A stretch of 54,498 bases of DNA, taken from an uncultured Bacteroidales bacterium. GTDB lineage: Bacteria; Bacteroidota; Bacteroidia; Bacteroidales; F082. Shown here piece after piece: positions 35,201 through 42,228 of this stretch. Location: NCBI GenBank assembly GCA_905233685.1, contig CAJOEZ010000014.1, forward strand, positions 1-54,498, given 5' to 3'. A model generated the notes under the pieces. It saw nothing but the letters and a program-made list of their open reading frames with translations. It made no database searches and was not told the origin of the DNA. The position numbers were made by a program, and so were the translations under genes. Positions within the stretch are counted from its first letter, which is position 1, and the number at the start of each line of letters is the position of its first letter.

Positions 35201-37066
35201 GTTCTTGTTATCAGTGTTATATGGCCAGTTGCTTTGGGCGAGGAAGTATTTTCCGGCCACGTTGCCAAAGGCGGGCATCCAGTTGCCCGTGTGGTCAGCG
35301 TAAGGGCCATAAGTGGGCATGAAGTCACCGTCGAAGAGGTCGTAAACGCCCCAAACGTAGGCATCGTTGACGAATGAATAGGAAGTCTCGGTCGGGCAGA
35401 GCAGACCCACGGCACCGGCGTTTTCGCCATTGTAGGTGCGGCGCATCCAAGCCTCGCAGAAGCAGTCGCTGCTGTAGTTGAACTTACCCGTGAGGCAGTT
35501 GATGGACATCACGAAAGGCAGTTTGCCGACATTGTTCATCTGCGCGACATGAGTGTTGCGCACTGCGGGTTCGCCCCAGCCGGTCTCCAAACCGTGGTCG
35601 CGGTGCTGGAGCCAGAAAGAGCCTTGGTTGACGGCCTGAACCACTTGCTCGGGCGTTCCACCAGTCCAGCCGCCAAGTTCGCTCGGACTTTGGGGGATAT
35701 AACCCAAACCGTTGGGACCGAAGTAGTTGACCACCATGTTGGTGTTTTGGTTGCTCGACCAGATGTTGCCCGGCTGACCCTGGTAGATGCAGTTGATGCG
35801 GTTGGGATCGTAGCCGTGGTTGCGCATATAGCCGCCGAAGATTTCAGAGCACAGCTGGAACCAGCGTTCCGTTTGCCAACCCAAAGCCGTGATGGGACGG
35901 GTGTAGAAGTCCGGGTCGAGGTTGGGGTTGGTGTATTCATACTCAATTTGCTTGCCGACAAAGACGGGCAACTCATTGGCGTTTTGCGCGATGAGGCGTG
36001 AGAAGACCATGTCGGGCAACTTGTCGCCGTTCACGTCGGCGTATTGGTTGTCGGTGATGCAGCTTCCGCTTGACGGGTGGCTGACGGTCTCAGCAGGGAT
36101 GTACTGGCCCATGTTGGTGCCGTGGTCGCCCAAGAGGCATACAGCCACGGGCGCGATTTCCCAAGTGTTGTAGGCGTTATGGAACCAAGCCTTCATTTGG
36201 TTCGTGCTGTTGGCAGGCATCTCGTCAAGGCGATAGACCTTGGTGATGATGCCTTGGCGCATACGGAAGTCGCGCAGTTGGTTAGCGTACTCAGCCCATG
36301 CGTCGTTGTTGGGCGTGATGATAAGGTACTCAGCACCATCCTCTTCGCCGCGCAGCCATTGTTGCATACGGGCCTCGTAGTCGATGACGGGCAGTTGGTC
36401 GTAATTCATCAACTCTGCCGCAAGGATGGGGTCCCAATAGGGCGAGCGCAGGCGGTCGTCGCCGAAATGGCCGTTGCCGCCCTCAAAGTCCACGGCTAAC
36501 TCGATGTGGGTGTAAACCACCAAGTCTTTGGTGACAGGGTTGTACTGGAAAGGCGTGATGGACACCGTAACGGCTTCAACACCACGGATGTACGAAGAAC
36601 CCATCTCAAAAGGCTCGACGGGGTAGAGGGCGTTTTTGCCGTAAACGGACATGTCTTTCACATAGTTCATGTCGGGCTCCTCGTTCTCTGACTGGATGCG
36701 GAGGGCAGGGGCAATGTTCACGTTGTGGAGCGTCTCGCTCTCCACGTTGACCACTCTCAAAGTGGCAGTCGCGCCTTGCGGGATGGCCATCATGCGGCTC
36801 TCCACTGGCAGGTTAGGGCAACCGGCGGCGTTGGGCAGCGTGATGGCCGAAATGCTGATTTCGGTCATGTCCTCGCCACGGTAGTTAAGTGAGTTGAGGC
36901 TCATCTGACCCAAGTTGTAGCTGATGTGCAGCCCGTCTCTCGTTTTCTCGTTCAGGTTGAAACCTGGTTTCCCGTTGACAGGATAACTGAAGGTTTGCGC
37001 CATCGTCAGGTTGGTCATGAATGCCAACGCCACGACGATGGAAATGCTAAGTAGTGTTTTTTTCAT
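32228..37066 (-). CDS. Gingipain-like C25 cysteine peptidase, large T9SS cargo
   Basis: A 1612-residue exported protein. Signal peptide to about 23; C25-type propeptide about 25-235; peptidase domain about 240-600 with catalytic His491 in HRDHG and Cys524 in INCLTG, 33 residues apart as in gingipains. Then come beta-sandwich domains (CARDB-like segments around 780-960 with DxNGNGxLDxGE-type motifs), an adhesin-like jelly-roll (about 985-1110; EDFESGEFPGNWN), several PKD/Ig-like segments starting CEGD or CEGE, and a T9SS type A domain (LYPNPTNG, ending RVTVIR). It is the last gene of the six-gene operon and a terminator follows. Whether it has Arg or Lys specificity cannot be told. Confidence 0.92.
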   Translation of the reverse strand: MKKTLLSISIVVALAFMTNLTMAQTFSYPVNGKPGFNLNEKTRDGLHISYNLGQMSLNSLNYRGEDMTEISISAITLPNAAGCPNLPVESRMMAIPQGATATLRVVNVESETLHNVNIAPALRIQSENEEPDMNYVKDMSVYGKNALYPVEPFEMGSSYIRGVEAVTVSITPFQYNPVTKDLVVYTHIELAVDFEGGNGHFGDDRLRSPYWDPILAAELMNYDQLPVIDYEARMQQWLRGEEDGAEYLIITPNNDAWAEYANQLRDFRMRQGIITKVYRLDEMPANSTNQMKAWFHNAYNTWEIAPVAVCLLGDHGTNMGQYIPAETVSHPSSGSCITDNQYADVNGDKLPDMVFSRLIAQNANELPVFVGKQIEYEYTNPNLDPDFYTRPITALGWQTERWFQLCSEIFGGYMRNHGYDPNRINCIYQGQPGNIWSSNQNTNMVVNYFGPNGLGYIPQSPSELGGWTGGTPEQVVQAVNQGSFWLQHRDHGLETGWGEPAVRNTHVAQMNNVGKLPFVMSINCLTGKFNYSSDCFCEAWMRRTYNGENAGAVGLLCPTETSYSFVNDAYVWGVYDLFDGDFMPTYGPYADHTGNWMPAFGNVAGKYFLAQSNWPYNTDNKNITYIMFTAHCDAFLRVYTQVPQEMEVTHPEVVLAGLGEVSISAPEGCMISLVRENSEGGWNILAVAEATGDSQTIEFEPQLPPTEIHLIITGQNYLRYEAIMEVIPANGPYIVYDDKVIHDSNGNGQLDFGEAIDLDITLKNVGSDAIEPFEAVLETESEYITITNGTAQYEALNPNAVQSVAHAFSFTVADNVPDNTNNRFSITVTHGDQVFVSNIAMKAYAPVLELGYMSITEIDGNGNGRLDAGETAQLNFPVKNDGHSDAATTLVDMQMLSPYITVEENHVGFESLNAGETLTASFNISVAEETPTGYSCPFVLSVTSGQYVEQKEYAAKVGLIVEDFESGEFPGNWNNDASHPWRIVSADPYEGQYCLKSGGISHNGNTSIYFQHEAGSNDSISFYYKVSSEAGYDKLHFYIDNQEQGNWSGNVGWTKAAYAVSAGTHTYKWSYTKDNYSTSGSDCAWIDFVSLPAARVMAGTAGNDVTVCEGDDAQIIGYGMNYETLLWTTSGDGTFNDATIATPIYTPGTQDIENHQATLTLTLNSDGETMTDDMTVFVIQNVEIENALVDVHYCATDEPQPIAVRVTGDYISFQWLTEGDGTFEDASALETTYTPGLQDIVNGVTLTAFAVSPGCGSYTYDYPFEMSPMPEMTLVTEAITLCEGESAIMSFSISGVDDGGIVIINGESYEVVEGDNSIEFGPLPTGESVFNITEIAAACTTTFEEGELTFTVTVNAAPTMTFTEAPESICEGEEVTIDFTFTGMPPFHVDLSNADSFTTDEYAYTLSLTPTESVIVVVTDVYDATGCTNFYVRPININVTPRVAQPEISGDANLDVRLTPTTTYTITNDVFVTYVLEPEEAGTITGDYDDGKTIDIEWSDTYKGEAILTASPIAECNNGPSSFAITVKNSTDVAEFGVKANLYPNPTNGNVTVQAEGMQRLMVLNELGQVVYDTETGTDTETLNLSQFGTGIFMVRIYTENGIGVKRVTVIR

Positions 37067-37102
37067 TGATTAAATATTTTTGAATTTGTTTAATTACTAT
37101 TT

Positions 37103-40100
37103 CTATTCGATGACAACCTTCTTGGCCAGCGTGCCTTCTCTTGCCGTGGCGACGAAGAAGTAAATGCCCGCCGACGGATGTTGTAATCGGTATGACAAAG
37201 TGCTGTTTTCTAAGGGGTTGTAGATTTCAAATTGGTCAATGAGTGAGCCTCGCATGTCATACACCTTGACTTCCACTTTTCCGGTCAGGCGTTCGAAGCG
37301 AAGTTCCATCTGGCCGCTGTTTGGGTTGGGCACGACGCTGAGTTGGGATTTGCCTGTTTCTTGTTCGTCAATATCGAAGAACGACGACTTGAGGTAGAAT
37401 TTCCGTTTGATACTGAGAGGCTCGCAACGGTGGTTGTAAATGGTGCAACTCAACTCCACGGGGTCTTCAACACGGTCGGCTACGTATACCCTGCAATAGT
37501 GTCTGGTTTTTTCATTGTGATATTCAGGGAGAATAGTGTCAATCAACCACGATTCCTTCGAGATATGCCAAACGCACGAATCCCATTCGTTGTAATGGCC
37601 GAGAGAGTCCTCCACGAAAAAGTCGTATTGGAAGGAGAAAAACTCAGTGTTGGTGATGACTGCGAGAGTATCGCCGTCTTGGTAGAAGGGGTCCTCGGTG
37701 TAAGCAATGATGGGCGTGGGTGTGTGTTCTATCGTCAGATCGAGGTGAGCGATGCTGTCGCAGCCCAAAGATGTGGTGAAAGTTTGACTGTAAATTCCTG
37801 AAACAAGGTATGTTGTGCCATTCCAATCGTATTGGTTGCACTCGGTTTGGTTTTCCCAAGGCCCGTCAATGGTGCCCGACTTGATGAGGTGGCACACCAC
37901 GGTGCTGTCGCAGCCGTCGGGAGTGTCGAAGTGCTGCGTGTAGTTGCCTGAAAGGGTATAGACTTCTCCGTTCCATTCAAATGGGCCGCAGGTGATGGTG
38001 TCGAACTCATGGTATTTGTTTGAGCCCATAGTAAGGTGCAAGGTGACGATGCTGTCGCAGCCGCCCGGGGCGGTGTATGGCCACACAAAGTCGCCGGAAT
38101 GGTCGTAGGTTCGGCCGTCCCAAATGTATACGGGTTCGCAGGTGTGTTCGCTGAACTCGTGCGTAATTTGGTCGGCGACGGTGAGCGTCAAGGTGATGAT
38201 GCTGTCGCAGCCATTGACTGACTCGAGGTCGCGCTGTCTGACATAGGTGCCAGGCTCGGTGTATTCAAAGCTAAAGCCGTTGTCGTTGTAAATGGCAGGT
38301 TGTCCCGTCCAGCAGCGGCTGTCGGAGAGGGACGTGTTGAAGGTGGGCCAAGCTGTGATATAGACCAGGAGACTGTCGTAGCATTCGGGAAAGTCGGGAT
38401 TGGGCTGCAAGCGGGAAAGAAGGGTGTCATTGGTAATCAGGATGCTGTCGAAGCCGTTGCCCGAATAATAAGCGCCGAAGCAGCTTTCATCGCTCTCGAT
38501 GATATATTGCTGTCTGACATCGACATACAAGCCCAGTGTGTCACTTGTGGAGGTGGCGCAGCCGCCGGACTCGGAATTGATGACAAGCGTAGGGTGGTAA
38601 ATCCTGCGCTCGTGATAGATGTGCGTCACGGGGTTATCCGTGCTGGTTTGGCCGTCACCGAAATCCCATTGCAACTGGTAATTCTGGAAATTGATGTCAG
38701 CGGTGAAAGTGACAGGCTCCTCAACGCAGTATTGATACACTTCATTGGAGAGCATCGGTTGGTCGTTGACGCTGATGGTGGCCACAAGGTTGGTGGCTTT
38801 GGAGCCTACGAGGAAGGCGTATCCTTTGGCGTGGCCGAAACCGTACACATGGGCGTTGAAGCCGTTGGCGCACTGCAAGTGGTGTACGCCGTGTTCGATG
38901 AGCTTTCGGGTGTAGCTGTAGTCAGAGGCGCCCTCCACGCGGGTGAACGCCAAGGGCGAGAGATGCTCGCTGTCAAGATAGACGCCACCGATGTCTTCTG
39001 TGCGGACCACAATGTTCACGTAGTGGTTGTCAAGCGAGACATTGTTGGCGTTGAAGGTCGTGAAAGTGATTTCGTCGATGCGTTGCTCGACGGGTGCAAT
39101 CCATACCATCGATGGGTCGCCCGACTCGTCGTAGCTGTCGTAAGAAGTGTTGTATAGGAAAACGGCGGAAGGATAGCTCGATTCGAGGAAGCATGAGGGC
39201 TCGCTACTACTCAACAAGAAGATGTACGATTGTCCGGCTCCAAGTATGGTAAGCAGTTCGCCGTTTTTGCGAATGACGTTGTTGTTGGCCGACGAGGTGA
39301 TTTTCACGTAGTCGTCGTTTCGCCCGAAGGAGCCAGTGACGACGAAGTTCTTTCCCCACGACTGCATGGGCATGGCTTGCTCAAACACATGGTCGCGGCT
39401 GCTGCGGCTGTTGGGTATGGCGGTCAGCGTGTTGCCATTGAAGACGGCGATTTTCTTGCAATCGCGGGCTGTCACACGAGTGCCGCTCAAGTCACGGTTT
39501 TCGTTGGTATAAGTGGAACGGAACTGATAGACCTCGCCTGCGTTGAGCGTGATGCTGAACTCTTGTCCTTCAGGATGCAGTCCAGTGAATGAGTTGGCTG
39601 TGGGCGTGATGTCCACGGTGGTCTCGTCTTCGGTAGCCACAATCAGGAATGCGCTGGTGAGGAATTGTTCAAATTCGTAACTCCAGCCGATGTAGGTGGA
39701 TTGGTCGTAGCTTTGGATCATGTAGTCGTCGGCCAAGGCTTGGATGGGAAGAACGTATGAGGCATCGAACGACACGTTGGCGATGTTGGTGCAAAACACC
39801 GACACGGTGTCGGTGGTGATGATGCGCAGTCCTCGGCCTAAAACTTGCTCGTTATCGCTGGTCTCCATATACGACTGTGCCTCAAGGTCGCTGATGGTGG
39901 TGATGTTGTTGGCTCTGACGGAAAACGTCTGCGACCAGCCCGTGTTTGGGTTCTCGATGATACCTGTGCAGTCGCGCTCGCCGCTGACCAACACTTGCGT
40001 CAGCACCCAGTTGCCATCGTTGGTTTTGTAACCGTTGCCCATGAACGACACCCAAAACTCGGTGCCTTGCGTCGAGACATCCTGCGAGAACGCCGAGGGC

Positions 40101-40153
40101 AAGATGGCGCAACAGGAGAGAAGCAATAACAATAAGACTCGAACTTTTTTCAT
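37103..40153 (-). CDS. IgGFc-binding-domain surface protein with PKD, Cys repeats and T9SS domain
   Basis: A 1016-residue exported protein. The signal peptide ends near FSQ (residue 24). Residues about 28-385 match the IgGFc-binding protein N-terminal domain (TEFWVSFMGNG, YVLPIQALADDYM, ATEDETTVDITP). A PKD domain follows near 500 (WDFGDGQTSTDNPVTHIYH). Then four to five repeats of about 60 residues with the pattern C..Y.WNG..Y..SG.Y......GCDSI..L.LT. The C-terminal 200 residues hold the shared NTEFFSFQY/FYLKSSF module and a T9SS domain (VPNPNSG, ending KKVVIE). Binding of IgG is not implied; the name is historical. Confidence 0.9.
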   Translation of the reverse strand: MKKVRVLLLLLLSCCAILPSAFSQDVSTQGTEFWVSFMGNGYKTNDGNWVLTQVLVSGERDCTGIIENPNTGWSQTFSVRANNITTISDLEAQSYMETSDNEQVLGRGLRIITTDTVSVFCTNIANVSFDASYVLPIQALADDYMIQSYDQSTYIGWSYEFEQFLTSAFLIVATEDETTVDITPTANSFTGLHPEGQEFSITLNAGEVYQFRSTYTNENRDLSGTRVTARDCKKIAVFNGNTLTAIPNSRSSRDHVFEQAMPMQSWGKNFVVTGSFGRNDDYVKITSSANNNVIRKNGELLTILGAGQSYIFLLSSSEPSCFLESSYPSAVFLYNTSYDSYDESGDPSMVWIAPVEQRIDEITFTTFNANNVSLDNHYVNIVVRTEDIGGVYLDSEHLSPLAFTRVEGASDYSYTRKLIEHGVHHLQCANGFNAHVYGFGHAKGYAFLVGSKATNLVATISVNDQPMLSNEVYQYCVEEPVTFTADINFQNYQLQWDFGDGQTSTDNPVTHIYHERRIYHPTLVINSESGGCATSTSDTLGLYVDVRQQYIIESDESCFGAYYSGNGFDSILITNDTLLSRLQPNPDFPECYDSLLVYITAWPTFNTSLSDSRCWTGQPAIYNDNGFSFEYTEPGTYVRQRDLESVNGCDSIITLTLTVADQITHEFSEHTCEPVYIWDGRTYDHSGDFVWPYTAPGGCDSIVTLHLTMGSNKYHEFDTITCGPFEWNGEVYTLSGNYTQHFDTPDGCDSTVVCHLIKSGTIDGPWENQTECNQYDWNGTTYLVSGIYSQTFTTSLGCDSIAHLDLTIEHTPTPIIAYTEDPFYQDGDTLAVITNTEFFSFQYDFFVEDSLGHYNEWDSCVWHISKESWLIDTILPEYHNEKTRHYCRVYVADRVEDPVELSCTIYNHRCEPLSIKRKFYLKSSFFDIDEQETGKSQLSVVPNPNSGQMELRFERLTGKVEVKVYDMRGSLIDQFEIYNPLENSTLSYRLQHPSAGIYFFVATAREGTLAKKVVIE

Positions 40154-40237
40154 GGTGGTAGATTTTATGGTAATGGGGACACATACAAAGCATCCCTACA
40201 ACAAACAACTGACAACTGATAACTGTCAACTGTCAAC
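40154..40237. repeat. Spacer with reiterated AACTG words
   Basis: Between two operon genes. Bases 40200-40237 are near-copies of CAACTGA/CAACTGT, like 8731-8762 and, inverted, 19168-19205. No promoter box is evident, so read-through of the operon is likely. Confidence 0.6.
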
Positions 40238-41146
40238 TCAATCATATTCACCCCACTTCATGCAAGCTCCCTGCAACTGTTTCTTGAGGGGCAGCATGAT
40301 GGTGAGCGAAGCATGGGCATCGGCGCTATAACGCAGGTGGTTGAACTCGTTGTTGGCCACTTCACCTTTCGTGAAGGTCGGTATGCCGTTCATGTTGGCC
40401 GAAATGTCAAATTTGACAAGGAAATAATAGTTGCCCGCGTTGATTCTGAACAAGGAACCTACACCGAGGGTGAGGCCCACGTTAAGGTTGCGGTAGGTGG
40501 ACGAATTGAATTCCACCGAGTTGGTACTCGACGAGATGATGGTGGAGTCTTGCATATACACCGTCTTGTGGGTCATCGAGGCTAACGAATCATTAGGGAT
40601 GATGTAGGAGACACGGGGTGCCACGTAAGCGTAAGGCTTGACGTTCTTCGAGCCGGCGAGGGACATGTAGTAGGTGACGGGAATGTAAGCCTCAATGGCA
40701 CGGTAGCGGGCTGAGAAGTATTTCTCACGCTTGATGAAGTTGATGTTATCGCCCGTCCAACCGTATGGGAAATGGTCATCAACGAAGCCCAACATCATGT
40801 TGTGCTGGGCGTAAATGACATTAAGTCCGACCGACACGTTGTTTTTTAACATGTACTCTACGGCAACGCCGCCGAAATAGCCTAAGCTACTGCCAAGGGT
40901 GTCGAAAAGGACTGGCGAGTAGTTCTTCAGGCTCCAGTTGGAGGCCTCGGCACTGTGGATGTGGAGCCAAGTGGTAAAGTTACTTCCGCCCACAAGGCCG
41001 ACGTTCCAACGCGCATCGCTCGCTTGGTTGCGGTCTCGTGGCGAAATGATGGGCTTCTTGAACTGTTGGGCCGTAGCGGTAAGGGTGAAAAGGGCAAATG
41101 CCGAAACGAACAAGAATCTTGCTGTTATGGATGAATGGTGTCTCAT
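40238..41146 (-). CDS. Predicted outer-membrane beta-barrel protein
   Basis: A 302-residue protein with a signal peptide (about 1-26, ending TATAQ) and alternating amphipathic strands typical of an 8- to 12-stranded barrel (VGLVGGSNF, GYFGGVAVEYML, VSVGLNVIYAQ, VKPYAYVAPRVSY, LNVGLTLGVGSLF, ADAHASLTIMLP). It resembles the PorT/outer-membrane beta-barrel families of Bacteroidota. There is no T9SS domain, so it should be inserted through the Bam pathway. Its place within an operon of T9SS cargo suggests it anchors or assists those proteins, which is inference. Confidence 0.82.
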   Translation of the reverse strand: MRHHSSITARFLFVSAFALFTLTATAQQFKKPIISPRDRNQASDARWNVGLVGGSNFTTWLHIHSAEASNWSLKNYSPVLFDTLGSSLGYFGGVAVEYMLKNNVSVGLNVIYAQHNMMLGFVDDHFPYGWTGDNINFIKREKYFSARYRAIEAYIPVTYYMSLAGSKNVKPYAYVAPRVSYIIPNDSLASMTHKTVYMQDSTIISSSTNSVEFNSSTYRNLNVGLTLGVGSLFRINAGNYYFLVKFDISANMNGIPTFTKGEVANNEFNHLRYSADAHASLTIMLPLKKQLQGACMKWGEYD

Positions 41147-41196
41147 TGGCTTATGAATCTAAAGAATATTTTTGAAAAGAATTGTATTTCTGACGG

Positions 41197-42204
41197 TTAG
41201 AATGATGTGTCGTAATAAAAACTGCCATTGGGGAAATCATAGATAAATATGTCGTGGATGGCAGGCAGGTAGTAGAGTTGGCCGATACGAGGTGAATCCT
41301 CGCTGTAACCTTCGACGCGCATTCCTAAGTGGAAGTCGGCGATGCCTTGCGGTGTAACCCTTCCCGTCATGATGATGCTCTCTCTTCTTTGCACGTAATA
41401 GTCACTGATGTAGCTTGCTAAGGATTCGTCAGGCTCCATACGTTTTTTGCAAGTTTGGTGGTAATAGACGGTGAATGCGTCCCCGTTGCCCATGATGTAA
41501 ATGCTATCTCTTGCAGATGCGTTCTCAAACATGAAATAGCCCAATCCGTATGAGATGTCGCCGTAGGCACGCTCATATTGGCAAGAGTCGGCTATTCCTC
41601 GGTGTTGTCCAAAGAAGTGGTAGGAGAACTTATTGGAGAAATACTGCGAGTCCAAGAGGTAATAGGTGGTCGTGGTGTCATCGAGGTTGTGGACGAACCG
41701 CGCCAACCGGAGACTGTCAGCGCTGAAGCAAGTGTCGATTCTGGGCGGGTTGTCGCCGAAGTGGAGGTAAGGCCCCATGGCGGCAATCAGGTCGGCAGGC
41801 ATCACTTCGTCGATGGGAGGGATTACCTGAATGGCGTAATCTAAGCCGAAGCGAGCCTCGAAACGACAGGTTTGCATCCCATCCCTTACTACGAACTTGT
41901 AGGAAGGATTCGTGGAGACCTCTTTGCCGTTTTGCAGCCAATTAATAAAGGTGTATCCGTTGGTGACTGTGGCAGTCAAGATGAGCGAGTCGCCCACAGT
42001 CAAGCTTTCGGGCATGGGGATGGGTATGGCCTGGTGAATCGTGTCGCCAATGGTTATCAATCGCTGAAGGGTGAATTGACTTGCCCCAGCAGACGGATTG
42101 GCTATTACGGTGAACTTGTCGGAGGGCTGCTCCTTCTTGCTGCACGAGGCGAACAAGAGGACTGCGAGACCGGAAATCAGCAGGAATCGAGTGATTTTGC
42201 TCAT
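41197..42204 (-). CDS. Surface lipoprotein with a B-repeat-like domain
   Basis: A 335-residue lipoprotein. The signal ends in lipobox FASC (Cys at about residue 21) followed by SKKEQPSD. Residues about 30-115 resemble a divergent InlB-type B-repeat (LILTATVTNGYTFINWLQNG). The remaining 200 residues are not recognised; they contain many Tyr and Asp residues and two Cys. It lies between the beta-barrel gene and a giant T9SS gene with short gaps (50 and 24 bases), so it belongs to the same transcript. A role as an outer-membrane anchor is possible. Confidence 0.8.
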   Translation of the reverse strand: MSKITRFLLISGLAVLLFASCSKKEQPSDKFTVIANPSAGASQFTLQRLITIGDTIHQAIPIPMPESLTVGDSLILTATVTNGYTFINWLQNGKEVSTNPSYKFVVRDGMQTCRFEARFGLDYAIQVIPPIDEVMPADLIAAMGPYLHFGDNPPRIDTCFSADSLRLARFVHNLDDTTTTYYLLDSQYFSNKFSYHFFGQHRGIADSCQYERAYGDISYGLGYFMFENASARDSIYIMGNGDAFTVYYHQTCKKRMEPDESLASYISDYYVQRRESIIMTGRVTPQGIADFHLGMRVEGYSEDSPRIGQLYYLPAIHDIFIYDFPNGSFYYDTSF

Positions 42205-42228
42205 GAGTTAAAAAACGTTTTTTGTTAG

